Source: Streptomyces phaeolivaceus
GTDB lineage: Bacteria; Actinomycetota; Actinomycetes; Streptomycetales; Streptomycetaceae
Length of the DNA stretch: 64,000 nucleotides
Direction of reading: 5' to 3'
Assembly (NCBI RefSeq): GCF_009184865.1
Contig: NZ_CP045096.1
Location: forward strand, 4,960,001 to 5,024,000
A program made the position numbers and the translations under genes. How positions within the stretch are numbered: position 1 is the first letter of the stretch; the number at the start of each line of letters is the position of its first letter. Shown piece after piece: positions 44,168 to 52,849 of the stretch. The notes beneath the pieces were generated by a model. The model was not told where the DNA came from. It did not search any database and saw only the letters and a program-made list of their open reading frames with translations.

Positions 44168-44374
44168 TCACCACCGCCCCAGTCGCTGCCAGAAGCGCAG
44201 CGGGCCGGTCCGCGCCGGCTTACGGCGGGCGCCGGACACGGACTGAACGAGGCGGGAACTCCCGCACCGTGAACACCGTCCCTGGCCGTCCAGCGCGGAG
44301 GGCCGGCACAGCAGTCCGCACGCCGAGCAGAGCAGGACGGGAGCACTCGTGCCGCGAATCGGTGTGACGCGCAT
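44168..44374 (-). CDS. small zinc-ribbon protein
   Basis: This 68-residue paralogue of the protein at 32469 has CSAC and CSRC pairs 17 residues apart and a basic C-terminus ending LRFWQRLGRW. The ATG at 44374 has GGAGG 4 nt upstream. It heads the operon zinc ribbon, STAS-like, ArsR, CBS, Usp, and lies 25 bp downstream of the palindrome at 44399. Confidence 0.8.
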   Translation of the reverse strand: MRVTPIRGTSAPVLLCSACGLLCRPSALDGQGRCSRCGSSRLVQSVSGARRKPARTGPLRFWQRLGRW

Positions 44375-44398
44375 CGCGCCTCCTAGGTAATCCATCAA

Positions 44399-44414
44399 TT
44401 GCCAATCTTAGCAA
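44399..44414. promoter_or_regulatory. palindromic operator TTGCCAA-N2-TTAGCAA
   Basis: TTGCCAATCTTAGCAA differs by one base from the site at 32683-32698. Both lie just upstream of paralogous zinc-ribbon genes, which argues for a shared regulator, most likely an ArsR-family protein of this module. Confidence 0.7.
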
Positions 44415-44432
44415 CTGATAACGTACGCAGCT

Positions 44433-44470
44433 AGTGGCTGCCCCTTCCGGGTCGGCGCGGGGCAGCCACT
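44433..44470. repeat. 12-bp perfect inverted repeat in a divergent spacer
   Basis: AGTGGCTGCCCC (44433-44444) and GGGGCAGCCACT (44459-44470) form a perfect 12-bp stem with a 14-nt loop. It lies between genes pointing away from each other, where a terminator is not expected. It may be left over from a lost gene or insertion, or may isolate the two promoters. Confidence 0.6.
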
Positions 44471-44561
44471 TATGCGCCTGAAGTACCGGTGGAGAAGCGC
44501 GACTTCAGATGACTTCGCCGTCGCGTGGGTCGGGTGCGTCGGCAGGCACGGGAGGCGATGA

Positions 44562-44759
44562 ATGAGTGAAGGACGCGAGTCCGCGTTGCGTCGGCTGGCG
44601 GCGGAGCTGCGGCAGGCGCGTGTCGAGGCGGAAGGGCGGGGGGACGCGTGGTCGGCCGCCGTGCACACTGTGGATCTTGAGGAGGTCGAGCGCGTGGGGC
44701 GTGAGCTGGGCGTGGACCTGACGGGCGGGGCGGACCAGGCCGGTGCGGTGCGAGGTTGA
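44562..44759 (+). CDS. small hypothetical protein
   Basis: The 65-residue protein is mostly predicted helix and rich in Arg, Glu and Ala (ALRRLAAELRQARVEAEGRG), which suggests a coiled coil. GGAGG lies 6 nt before the ATG. I do not recognise the family. It is divergent from the zinc-ribbon operon. Confidence 0.6.
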   Translation: MSEGRESALRRLAAELRQARVEAEGRGDAWSAAVHTVDLEEVERVGRELGVDLTGGADQAGAVRG

Positions 44760-45319
44760 TGAGCCGATCGCGGCCGGGGTCCCTGTCCCCGTCCTGCATG
44801 GGCGCGCAGGCGAAGGACTTGGCGGCGCCGGACTCAACCTGCGCGGGAGCTCCGGAGGTACGGAAGGCGCCGTCAACCGCATCAAGGTCCGGATGACCAT
44901 GATCTCCATTGACGTCCCCGAACCGGGTCGGCGCCGTATCCATCTCCGTGTTCGGGCATTTCTCGCCCTTGCATGAGCGATGATCAGTTCTTGGGCGCCG
45001 TGGCGTGTGACGCAGTCCGCTCCGTAGTCCCCGTTGTCGCGCCGGCAGCGGCAGTATTTCGGTCGTTCCCCGCCGCGTGGGCGTGGCATGAGTGCATTTC
45101 GTGTTCGTGATCTGGCGGTTTCCCGTAGTTCGTCGCGAGGATGCCCACCGTACGGGCCGAGGTGGGGCGGGGCGCCGCGGGTGGGCCGGAAGTTCAGGAG
45201 CGGGCGCGAGGAGAAGCGGTTTCAACGGGCGGAGATGCCCGTTCAGGTCGGTGCAGTGGTGTCGACGTCTCGTCCTGTGATCGGGCGTAGTCGGCACGGA
45301 CCGTGGATAGGGAGCAGAC
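44760..45319. other. gene-free stretch
   Basis: I see no supported gene in these 560 bp. Open frames occur on both strands but show biased, repetitive composition without motifs. The promoter of the STAS gene at 45320 must lie at its right end. Confidence 0.45.
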
Positions 45320-45700
45320 GTGGCCGAGATCGAACTGAGCATGGACAACGACGTGCAGGACTGTGTCGTCGCCCTGGTTACTGGTGACATGGACTACGTG
45401 AGCGTGTCCACCTTCTGGCCCCGCGTCCACGCGTTGCTCGACGGCGACCGGCGGTTGGTGCTGGACCTGTCGGGGGTGGACTTCTTCGACTCCGCGGGCC
45501 TCAACGAACTCCTGGCGCTGAACCGCCGGGCTGCCGAGGGGGGCGGTTCGCTGGCGCTGGCGAACGTGCCCGGCATGATGCGGGGCCTGTTGTCGCTGAC
45601 TGGTACGGACGCGGTTCTGGACGTGCATGCCACCGTCGGTGAGGCCGTGGCCGGACGGCGGAAAGCTGAGGATGCGGACGGCGTGGGCCCCGGCAGATGA
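45320..45700 (+). CDS. STAS-domain anti-sigma factor antagonist
   Basis: The 126-residue protein is a classical SpoIIAA/RsbV-like STAS domain. The phosphorylation loop is clear (VDFFDSAGLNELLAL, with the serine near residue 57). The GTG start has GGGAGC about 6 nt upstream. The antagonist would bind an RsbW-like kinase; several such kinases are encoded in the window (3289, 30746, 41578, 54117), but none is adjacent. Confidence 0.9.
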   Translation: MAEIELSMDNDVQDCVVALVTGDMDYVSVSTFWPRVHALLDGDRRLVLDLSGVDFFDSAGLNELLALNRRAAEGGGSLALANVPGMMRGLLSLTGTDAVLDVHATVGEAVAGRRKAEDADGVGPGR

Positions 45701-46042
45701 TCACACCCGGGTCGTCAGCGACCCACACCGTCGCTGCGTCGACCGAGCAGCCGCGCGTACATCGGGCTGACAGGAGCGTTTCTGCGCCTGGTGCGCGTCG
45801 TTGGGCCGGGCATGGATCCAATGGGATCCAGACGAGGACGGCGTACTGCTGGCTCTCCACGGTCCAGCCGGACCGCTGAGCGTGTGCCGGCTGGTGGTCA
45901 ACGCTCCGTCGCCGGACCCGTTGGTCCGCTCCCGCTGCCGGACGGAACGGATCGAGGGTGGTGCGGCCGGCGGCTGCGCGAGCCGTAGCGGTTGGGCGGG
46001 GGTGATACCGCTCCGACGTCGGCGGTGTGGGAGGCTGATTCG
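45701..46042. other. spacer with a possible degraded coding piece
   Basis: A plus-strand frame at about 45801-45950 reads WIQWDPDEDGVLLALHGPAG followed by PLSVCRLVV, which looks protein-like, but no good start or end is found and the frame then degenerates. It may be a gene remnant. The ribosome site of the GNAT gene lies at its right end. Confidence 0.35.
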
Positions 46043-46513
46043 ATGCCTGTAACCCTCCGCCACTTGGATGCCCGACTCTTCCCTGCCTGGCTTGAGCGCA
46101 GTCGAGCCGAGTACGCCAATGATCTCGTCACTGCGGGGCAAACGCCCGAGGATGCCCACCGGAATGCGGACGAAAGCATGGCCCGCTCTTTTCCCTCCGG
46201 CACACCGGGCTCGGGGCACGTGGTCTTCGACGTAGTCGATGACGCCGGGGAAACCGTCGGTTACCTCTGGATTGGACCAGACACCAGCGACGACGCCGGC
46301 GCCTGGTGGATCTGGGACATCATGATCGACGCCGACAAGCGCGGTCGGGGCTTCGGGCGAAGGACCATGACCCTCGGTGAGGAATACGCCCGGGCACAAG
46401 GCGCTCATACCCTTGGTCTCAGCGTCTTTGGCTTCAACACGGGTGCGCGCGGCCTTTACGAGTCGCTTGGCTACGAGACGACCTCGGTCAAGATGCTCAA
46501 GAAACTCGGCTGA
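46043..46513 (+). CDS. GNAT family N-acetyltransferase
   Basis: The 156-residue protein has the GNAT acetyl-CoA loop (DKRGRGFGRRTM near residue 95) and the C-terminal FGFNTGARGLYESLGYE of the family. The ATG at 46043 has GGGAGG 8 nt upstream. It is a single-domain enzyme acetylating an unknown amine. It ends 3 bp from the convergent transposase remnant. Confidence 0.92.
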   Translation: MPVTLRHLDARLFPAWLERSRAEYANDLVTAGQTPEDAHRNADESMARSFPSGTPGSGHVVFDVVDDAGETVGYLWIGPDTSDDAGAWWIWDIMIDADKRGRGFGRRTMTLGEEYARAQGAHTLGLSVFGFNTGARGLYESLGYETTSVKMLKKLG

Positions 46514-46516
46514 GGT

Positions 46517-47245
46517 TCAGGCAACGTTCGCTCTGTCGACGACGGCGCGTAGGCGCCGGTCGTCGGCGTGGCGGTTTCGCCAGATGGTGTAGCGGTGGAT
46601 CATGCTGCCCTGTCCCTTGCGCTGGGCGTACTCGTCCACGCCAACCACACCGGGTGTCGCGGTGGGCGAGTCGGGCAGCGAGGTGATCAGCCTCAGCAGG
46701 GTGTTCCGGCTGACCGGCGCTCCGAAGGAGTCCGTCATCCGGGCGCCAGCCCGGCCCGCAAGCGCAAGACCGACCGGGACCAAAGTCGAGCGCAGCCGCT
46801 CGATCCGCCGACCGAACCGACGGGTGAGCCCGGGCACCTGCTCGACGAAGGTCTTGCGCGGACAGGAGTCCGCTGCGCAGACGAACCGACGCACCCGTAA
46901 CGACACCACGACGAACGAGGTCCCTCTCCATAGATAGGCGGTCCACAGGACGAGGTCCGCCCAGGTTCGGCATCGGTGCACCTCGATGGCGTACGCGTTC
47001 ACATTGGGCGACGGGTCGCACGCGGCGTGGTCTATATGCCAGCAGGCAGCCTCGGGGTACGACATCAGGCTCGCCGCGTCGAAGGACTGAACTCCCGGTG
47101 CCTCATGAGCGGTTTCGAGGATCTCCCACGCACGGGTGTTGGTGGAGCACCGGTCGACTTCCGCCATGTCCACCGAGAAGCTGCCTTCGCCGTCGGCTAC
47201 TGCTTGCTTGCACGCGTCGCAGATGGCGATCAGTTCATACACCAC
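46517..47245 (-). pseudogene. chimeric ORF: plasmid-type hypothetical fused to ISL3 and IS630 transposase fragments
   Basis: The 242-residue frame has three parts. Residues ~1-105 (CDACKQAVADGEGSFSVDMA, WHIDHAACDP) look like a hypothetical protein of actinobacterial plasmids. Residues ~106-212 (RRFVCAADSCPRKTFVEQVP up to VVGVDEYAQRKG) match the middle of ISL3 transposases. The last ~27 residues (TIWRNRHADDRRLRAVVDRA) look like the end of IS630-type transposases. No terminal repeats are seen. It records at least two insertion events followed by deletion. Confidence 0.75.
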
Positions 47246-47278
47246 GGTCGGTCCTTGAGGAGGTCTCGTCGTGACGGG

Positions 47279-48256
47279 CTAGCTTCCGAGGATGGTCTCT
47301 CGTGCCGCTCGTGACCAGATGGCCTGCTGACGCGTGGTGAAGCCCATGCGGTTGAAGTGGAACAGGATGTGGCGGGCGAGGATGCCGCGGGTGCCGAGGC
47401 CGAGCCCTCCTTCGCGGCCCGCGTTCCCGAGGGCCTGGCCGCCGCGCTCGATCGAGTCGGCCCACTCGGCGAGGCGGTCCAGGGGGTTGCCTCCGGTGAG
47501 GGCAGGCGCGGTGTCGGCCGTCAGGAGCTTGCGCACCGTGCCGGTCATGGCGGTCACCCGCTCCGGCGGAACATCGTCGGGGAGAGGGCGCTTGGCTTCA
47601 ACGCGTGCCCATACGTCGCCCTGCTCGCTCCATTCCTGTCCGGCGGCGCGCAGGAACAGGGTGGTGATGATCAGCGAGGTGGCCTTGGCGTCGAGCGGGA
47701 AGCTGTCTTCTGCTGCCGGACCATGCAGGTGGTCGAGAACTCCCACGCTGTCCGCATGGAACAAGGCGTGGGCGATCCTCATCCCGTCAGTGCCGCCGAA
47801 GGCCACCGTCTCGGACTCGTACTGCGACGGCCACCAGCGTTTCACCACGCCCCACGAGACTGCGCTGTCGAGAGCCGCATGGATGGGCTTCGATGCGCAC
47901 TCGCCCATCGGCTGCGGGCCGGGAGCGACGCGGAGTCGCCAGCAGGGGAACTTGCGGACGAACCACCAGGCGCCGATGGCCCCGACGTCGCAGGCTTCTC
48001 GTAGAGGCGGCAGCAGGTAGGCGAGGAAGGCGTGTTGGGCGGTCGGGTAGTCGGTGAACTCGATGTTCACCTGCCGCCAGTCGGTGGCGGACGATCGTGC
48101 GTCGAGTGCTGTCCGTCCAGCGGCGCAGTACAGCTTGCCGGCTTCGGCCAGGTGTTCCGGTGAGGAGTGCAGCCGGGCGGCGACCGCGTCGATCGGTGTG
48201 CCGGCCAAGACGGCGTGGACGGCTCGTTCTGCTGTTCTGGTGTCGTGCAGGTCCAC
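47279..48256 (-). CDS. thiopeptide-type (SpaB_C) protein of the FxLD lanthipeptide cluster
   Basis: The 325-residue protein belongs to the lanthipeptide dehydratase C-terminal/thiopeptide-type biosynthesis family: WRQVNIEFTDYPTAQHAFL followed by FLAYLLPPLR and FVRKFPCWRLRV are typical. It is a free-standing extra copy of the elimination domain already present at the end of the LanB protein. FxLD clusters usually carry such a second copy. The GTG at 48256 has AAAGGAGG 5 nt upstream. It is the last gene of the cluster. Confidence 0.88.
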   Translation of the reverse strand: MDLHDTRTAERAVHAVLAGTPIDAVAARLHSSPEHLAEAGKLYCAAGRTALDARSSATDWRQVNIEFTDYPTAQHAFLAYLLPPLREACDVGAIGAWWFVRKFPCWRLRVAPGPQPMGECASKPIHAALDSAVSWGVVKRWWPSQYESETVAFGGTDGMRIAHALFHADSVGVLDHLHGPAAEDSFPLDAKATSLIITTLFLRAAGQEWSEQGDVWARVEAKRPLPDDVPPERVTAMTGTVRKLLTADTAPALTGGNPLDRLAEWADSIERGGQALGNAGREGGLGLGTRGILARHILFHFNRMGFTTRQQAIWSRAARETILGS

Positions 48257-48285
48257 GTCTTCCTCCTTTCGGGGCCTCTGTCATG

Positions 48286-49437
48286 TCAAGCGAGGAGCAG
48301 GCAGGCATCCCAGTCTCTGGCCGGTGCCTCGTCGGTTTCGATGCTCTGGAAGGCGAGTGCGGCTCCGGACGTGCCTTCGAGGAACCCGGCTTCCGTCGGT
48401 GTCTCGGCGGCGAGGAAGCGTTCGGTGAGATGCGGCAGGAAGCTGGTGAAAGCGGCGGGCTCGTCGGCGTCCTGGGCGATGCGCTGAACTACCCGTATGA
48501 GGCCGCCGATGCCGTGGCACAGGCCCCGACCGGTGAGTTGGTCGAGTTGGAGAGGGTCGGCCAGGCAGTCCAGGAGCGCTCGTTCGGCCATGCGTTTGCG
48601 GTCGGTGTCGCCGAGGGCGAGGGCGGCGAGTTGCTGGGCGCGGGTGAGGCCGGGAGTGCCGTAGCACCAGGATGGTGCGGCCGGGTGCATGGGGCTCGAT
48701 GTGGTGTCGGTGGTCCAGCGCGGCCATCGGGTGCCTCGGTGGTCGTCGACGCGTATCTCGTCCAGCCAGCGGCAGATGCGCAGCATCGCCTCCTGGTGGC
48801 CGTGCACAGTGGTGCCGCGCAGGTGGGCGAGTGCGAGGAGGGCCAGGGGCCCGGTGATGCCGTGGGCCAGGCCGGCATTGGCGTGGCCGTCGGGGGTGGG
48901 TGTGCCGAGGTTGACGGGGCTGTGCCCTGCCCACCAGCCGGGTCGTGGGCGTCCGTCGGGGCCGGGGAGCGGCTCGGTCAGGCGCACGAGGTATTCCAGG
49001 ACGCTTTTGAGTTCTGGGCCGTCGGGGGTGCGGCGCAGGAGGAGGGCTCCGAGGCCGGTGAGGCCGCGCAGTAGGTCGTACTCGGCGAAGCTGGTGGGTC
49101 GGCCCTGATCGATACGGGTGTGGGCGGCGTCCAGGCGGCTTCGGGTGTGCGTGGTCACGATGCGGTCGAGGGCGTTGAGGGCGCCGGCGTATTGGTTGCT
49201 GTCGGCGGCGGTCAGGTGCAGGACGTATGCCATTGCGGGTGCGCCGAGGAAGAGGCCCGCTTGGTCGCCGTCGATCAGTGGGCCGACGGCGGCGAGTCGA
49301 CGGTGGACGGCCTGCCACGATCCACGGCTTTGGCGGGCGTGTTCGATGTGGAGCATGGCGATGCCGAGGGGGCCGTGGGCGAGGGACTGCCGGAAGGCGG
49401 TGTCCTGCTCGGGGACGGGTCTGGCGCCGGTGGTCAC
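48286..49437 (-). CDS. LanC-type lanthionine cyclase
   Basis: This 383-residue protein catalyses addition of cysteine thiols to dehydrated residues. The zinc ligands are visible as Cys258 (SWCYGTPG), Cys307 and His308 (GLCHGIGG). The GTG start overlaps the LanB stop by 4 nt. It should act on the precursor encoded at 52580 after dehydration by LanB. Confidence 0.93.
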   Translation of the reverse strand: MTTGARPVPEQDTAFRQSLAHGPLGIAMLHIEHARQSRGSWQAVHRRLAAVGPLIDGDQAGLFLGAPAMAYVLHLTAADSNQYAGALNALDRIVTTHTRSRLDAAHTRIDQGRPTSFAEYDLLRGLTGLGALLLRRTPDGPELKSVLEYLVRLTEPLPGPDGRPRPGWWAGHSPVNLGTPTPDGHANAGLAHGITGPLALLALAHLRGTTVHGHQEAMLRICRWLDEIRVDDHRGTRWPRWTTDTTSSPMHPAAPSWCYGTPGLTRAQQLAALALGDTDRKRMAERALLDCLADPLQLDQLTGRGLCHGIGGLIRVVQRIAQDADEPAAFTSFLPHLTERFLAAETPTEAGFLEGTSGAALAFQSIETDEAPARDWDACLLLA

Positions 49438-52400
49438 CGTGGTGCTCCTTCGGTGCGGGCGCTCCAGGACAGGGCGGCGGTGCGGGCCAGGCGGCGGCAG
49501 ATGGTCTCGTTGTCGGGATCGATGCCGGCTGCCCGGTTGTGGTGCATGTGAAGCAGAGACGGCAGTACGTCGGTGGGTTCGGCGCCGTGGTCGGCGAGGG
49601 CTGTGCGGTACGTCTCCAGTGCGGCGCGGCGATTGGCCCAGGCGGTGACGACGCGTTCGCCGCCTGGCAGGGCTCGTAGCGCGGCGAAGTCGCTGTCCGG
49701 GGCGGTCAGTTGTATGGCCAGTGCTTGGAGATCACGCGAAGGCATCTCGCCTTGCCCCTTGAGCAGGTACTCGATCAGCCAGCGGCGCCCGGCCGCCGGG
49801 CTGCCGGTGAACGTGGCGGCGATGTCCGTGAAGCTGGCGGCGGTGACGGCCGGCTGCAGGTGGGGAAGTAGGCCGAGCGTTTGTTGGGCGATGGTGGCGG
49901 CGGAGTCGGTGGCGAAGGCGTGCTCGGCGGCGGCCAGGGTGTCGCCGGTGCCGTAGCGGCCGGTCTCAGGTTCGTCGGTGTCCCACTGAATGCTGCGGAT
50001 CAGTCCGGTGTTGCGGAGTTCCGCCGCCCAGGCTCCGACGTGCTGCGCGGCGGTGCCGAAGGCATCGGGGGCCGGCAGTCGGAGGCGTAGACGCAGGTGG
50101 GTGTCCGGATCGCTGTAGCGCGTGTACCACCACAACGGCTCGCCGCCTGCCCAGTCCTGGAACAGACCGGGCAGGTGCGTGGTCAGGATCTCCGGGACGC
50201 GTTCGGGGTGGCAGTAGATCTTCAGGTACGCCCATGGAGAGGTGCCCGGCAGGCGCCCGCTGTCGCGCCGTACGACCGCAATCGCTCGGGGGTGGTGGAC
50301 TGCGGGTGGGAGGCTGGAGGCGAACGGCATGGTGATTTCGTGGGTGTGGCCGAGCCAGCCGTATGCCTCGTCCTCGGGGGCTTCGTGCAGTGTCGCGGTG
50401 CCGGTGCGCTCCAGCTCCATGCGCAGGAGGTGTTGGTGGGTGGGGTGGTCGAGGTCGAGGCGGAGGCGCTGGTCGTCGGAGCCGAGGAAGACGGTGCGGG
50501 TTACGCCGTAGCGGCAGCGCCAGTTGGTGAGGCGGCGTAGCCGGCCGGGATTGTCGTTGTGGCCGAGGTCGCTCAGTCGCAGGCGCCAGCAGGCGGGCGA
50601 GAGGATGGTGCGGCTGGTGCGGACTTCGGGCAGGAAGGGCAGTCGGGCGGCGGCTCCCCAGGCGAAGGGGGTCAGCACTGCTGTGTGAGAGCGGTGCACC
50701 TCGGTGACGAAGCGGACCAACGGATGGGTGGCGTTGGTGAGTTCGACGGCGTTCATCACCGACGGCTCGATGAGTTTGCCGGTGGACAGCGAAGCCAGGT
50801 AGAAGCGCTTCGAGTCCGCGGTCACCGCGAGGTCGTCCAGGTCGAGCGTGGCGGCGGGGTTGTGTTCGCCCAGCGACAGCAGGTGTGGCGTGACGGCGAG
50901 GGCGCGGCTGACGTTCTGGGTACGGCGGCGCAGCGGCGGGCTGGAGACCTGCGCTCGCTCCGCGTCGGCGGTGAGCGTGGGCAGGGCCGCGTACGCGGCC
51001 GTCATGCGGTGGCGGTCGGCTGAATCCAGCATGGCCAGGAACCGTCCTGTCGTCGTGCCCGCCGCCTGAGACAGGCCCGCGATGCTCAGCGTGAACTGCC
51101 CCTGTTGCAAGGCGTCCAGGGAGGTGGCGAGCACGGAGAAGCACAGCTCGACATGGGCAGGGACCTGAGTGGCTTCGTCGACGGCGAGCGCGGCAAGGTC
51201 CTCTTCCGTCAGGACCACCTCGCGTACCTGGTTCGCCGCCGCGTGTTGGGCGAGGGACAGGAGGTGTTCGTCCCGGCGGGTTGAGCCCTGGACGGGTCGC
51301 TTGAGGACGGAGCCGCGGTAACCCGCCGGAAAACCGAGGCCGATGTCAGGATCCGTGAGGTCGCGGACCGGAACGAGGGCGCCCATGCTGTAGCGCTCCA
51401 GGAAACGGGCGCGGTAGTCCTGCCAGGCCGGGGGCCCAGCCGGGAACGGCGAGATACGGGCCATGACGTGAAGGGCCTGTTCTGCTTCTCGGGCGACCTC
51501 GGCGGGCAGGACGACTTCGCAGTCGGGCAGCAGATTCACCACCAGGGTCCGCTCGGTGACGCCGGTCAGGGCTGTCATGCGCCGGGTGGCCTCGGTGCGC
51601 AGCGCCCGCTGTTCGTCGGCCGGGGAATGGTCGTGCCGGATCAGAAGCTGATGGATCTGCCGGAGGTGCCCAGCCGTTGCTGCCTGGGGCTCGGTGCTGA
51701 CGGCTACCAGTTCGGCCAGGTCTGCCAGTTCGGCCACCAGGTGCCCGAGGGCGTCGTCATGGGTCATGGGCGCCCGCAGGCTGGTGATGAGGATCTGGTG
51801 TGCGACGAGGCCACGCACCATGTCCTCGATCACCGACGTGGGCGTGTCGGGATAGCCGGCGTGCAGTTTGGCGACGATGTCGTCGACCGTGATCGGCGAA
51901 CGGGCCAGTTCAAGGACTGCCTCGGCAGCGGGCGTGCGGCGCAGGGTGACCTCGGCCGGGCCGTCCTTGCCCGGCTGATGCGGTACGGCGATCCGGGTGC
52001 CCCGGACGATGCAGGTGGGATCGGCGATCACGGGCAGGCGTCGCAGCAGATCGCGGTTCTGCTCCAGGGCGGTGACGATCTCGGTGAGCCACTCGGCGTC
52101 CGCTCGGGCGGAAGCCCGGTGTCCGGCGCCCCATTGGACCTGCACCTGGTTCCCGAGGCGTACGGGCGCGGGGCCGGCGAACAGGCCGAAGGGGGTGGCA
52201 CGGTGCTGCATCCGCAGCAGGTAGCGCACCAGGGAGATGACCGTGCGCTGGACGGTTCGGGGCCGCTGGTTACGGCCGTTGAGCACCCCGTGCACGGCCT
52301 CGACCAGAAGAGGGCTGGCGACCTCGATGGCAGCCGCCGTGGCATCGTCCGTCCAGACCTTGCCGACCCACTCCCGCCAGCGCTCCACATCGCCGGAGGC

Positions 52401-52496
52401 GCTGCCGTCCAGGTCAGGCCAGGGAGGCACCTGGGCCGCCAGAGGCCGGGCGGCTGCTCTGATCAGAATCGCGTCAACGGCCTTGTACATCCCCAT
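49434..52496 (-). CDS. class I lanthipeptide dehydratase LanB
   Basis: The 1020-residue protein has the N-terminal glutamylation domain (LLRMQHRATPFGLFAGPAPV near residue 95 is the family hallmark) and a C-terminal SpaB_C elimination domain from about residue 750 (PWAYLKIYCHPE, DPDTHLRLRLRLP). LanB uses Glu-tRNA to glutamylate Ser/Thr and then eliminates glutamate. The ATG lies 83 bp after the precursor stop; a second ATG is two codons on. Confidence 0.95.
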   Translation of the reverse strand: MGMYKAVDAILIRAAARPLAAQVPPWPDLDGSASGDVERWREWVGKVWTDDATAAAIEVASPLLVEAVHGVLNGRNQRPRTVQRTVISLVRYLLRMQHRATPFGLFAGPAPVRLGNQVQVQWGAGHRASARADAEWLTEIVTALEQNRDLLRRLPVIADPTCIVRGTRIAVPHQPGKDGPAEVTLRRTPAAEAVLELARSPITVDDIVAKLHAGYPDTPTSVIEDMVRGLVAHQILITSLRAPMTHDDALGHLVAELADLAELVAVSTEPQAATAGHLRQIHQLLIRHDHSPADEQRALRTEATRRMTALTGVTERTLVVNLLPDCEVVLPAEVAREAEQALHVMARISPFPAGPPAWQDYRARFLERYSMGALVPVRDLTDPDIGLGFPAGYRGSVLKRPVQGSTRRDEHLLSLAQHAAANQVREVVLTEEDLAALAVDEATQVPAHVELCFSVLATSLDALQQGQFTLSIAGLSQAAGTTTGRFLAMLDSADRHRMTAAYAALPTLTADAERAQVSSPPLRRRTQNVSRALAVTPHLLSLGEHNPAATLDLDDLAVTADSKRFYLASLSTGKLIEPSVMNAVELTNATHPLVRFVTEVHRSHTAVLTPFAWGAAARLPFLPEVRTSRTILSPACWRLRLSDLGHNDNPGRLRRLTNWRCRYGVTRTVFLGSDDQRLRLDLDHPTHQHLLRMELERTGTATLHEAPEDEAYGWLGHTHEITMPFASSLPPAVHHPRAIAVVRRDSGRLPGTSPWAYLKIYCHPERVPEILTTHLPGLFQDWAGGEPLWWYTRYSDPDTHLRLRLRLPAPDAFGTAAQHVGAWAAELRNTGLIRSIQWDTDEPETGRYGTGDTLAAAEHAFATDSAATIAQQTLGLLPHLQPAVTAASFTDIAATFTGSPAAGRRWLIEYLLKGQGEMPSRDLQALAIQLTAPDSDFAALRALPGGERVVTAWANRRAALETYRTALADHGAEPTDVLPSLLHMHHNRAAGIDPDNETICRRLARTAALSWSARTEGAPR

Positions 52497-52579
52497 CCCA
52501 TCCCTGTGGCTCCTTCGTCCGTCGTCCTGGGCGGTGCGGGGCCGGGCCGAAGTCCTCGGCCCGGCCCCGCACCGGTTGG

Positions 52580-52771
52580 TCAGCCTCCGATGCAGGTGCT
52601 GTTGGAGCAGGCGGACTGGCAGGTGGCCCCGCAGCCGTCGCCGGTGTCGTTCAGAAGACCCGGCACGACCGGGGCGGACGCGATGGTCTCGATGTTGAGG
52701 TCGAAGTCCGTGTCGGCGGCGGCCGTGAAGTCCGTGGCGGCCTTGAGCGCGGTGGTGCCCTGCTGTGCCAT
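52580..52771 (-). CDS. FxLD-type lanthipeptide precursor
   Basis: The 63-residue peptide has the leader motif FDLNIETI at 23-30, an Asn variant of the FxLD box. The core at the C-terminus holds four cysteines (47, 51, 55, 60) within GCGATCQSACSNSTCIGG. Thr and Ser residues between them can be dehydrated for up to four rings. AGGAGG lies 8 nt before the ATG. It lies between the methyltransferase and LanB genes, the standard order in FxLD clusters. Confidence 0.93.
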   Translation of the reverse strand: MAQQGTTALKAATDFTAAADTDFDLNIETIASAPVVPGLLNDTGDGCGATCQSACSNSTCIGG

Positions 52772-52814
52772 CTCGAATTCCTCCTGTAGGGCTGGGTGGG
52801 ATGTGCCTTGCTGG

Positions 52815-52849
52815 CCTGGCCGGTGGGCGCTGTCGGCGCTACGGCCAGG
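52815..52849 (-). terminator. hairpin between methyltransferase and precursor genes
   Basis: CCTGGCCG (52815-52822) pairs with CGGCCAGG (52842-52849) across the end of the methyltransferase gene. Read leftwards it comes just before the precursor, so it may reduce read-through or protect a processed precursor mRNA, allowing more precursor than enzyme. Confidence 0.5.

Noticed and set aside
28100..44600. DosR/OsdR-type binding boxes in the dormancy-like module
   Set aside because: I looked for GGGACT-type palindromes with their usual symmetry and found none in the promoter regions.
44470..45390. 306-codon minus-strand frame
   Set aside because: It is Pro/Arg-rich, overlaps two better-supported plus-strand genes and shows no motif.
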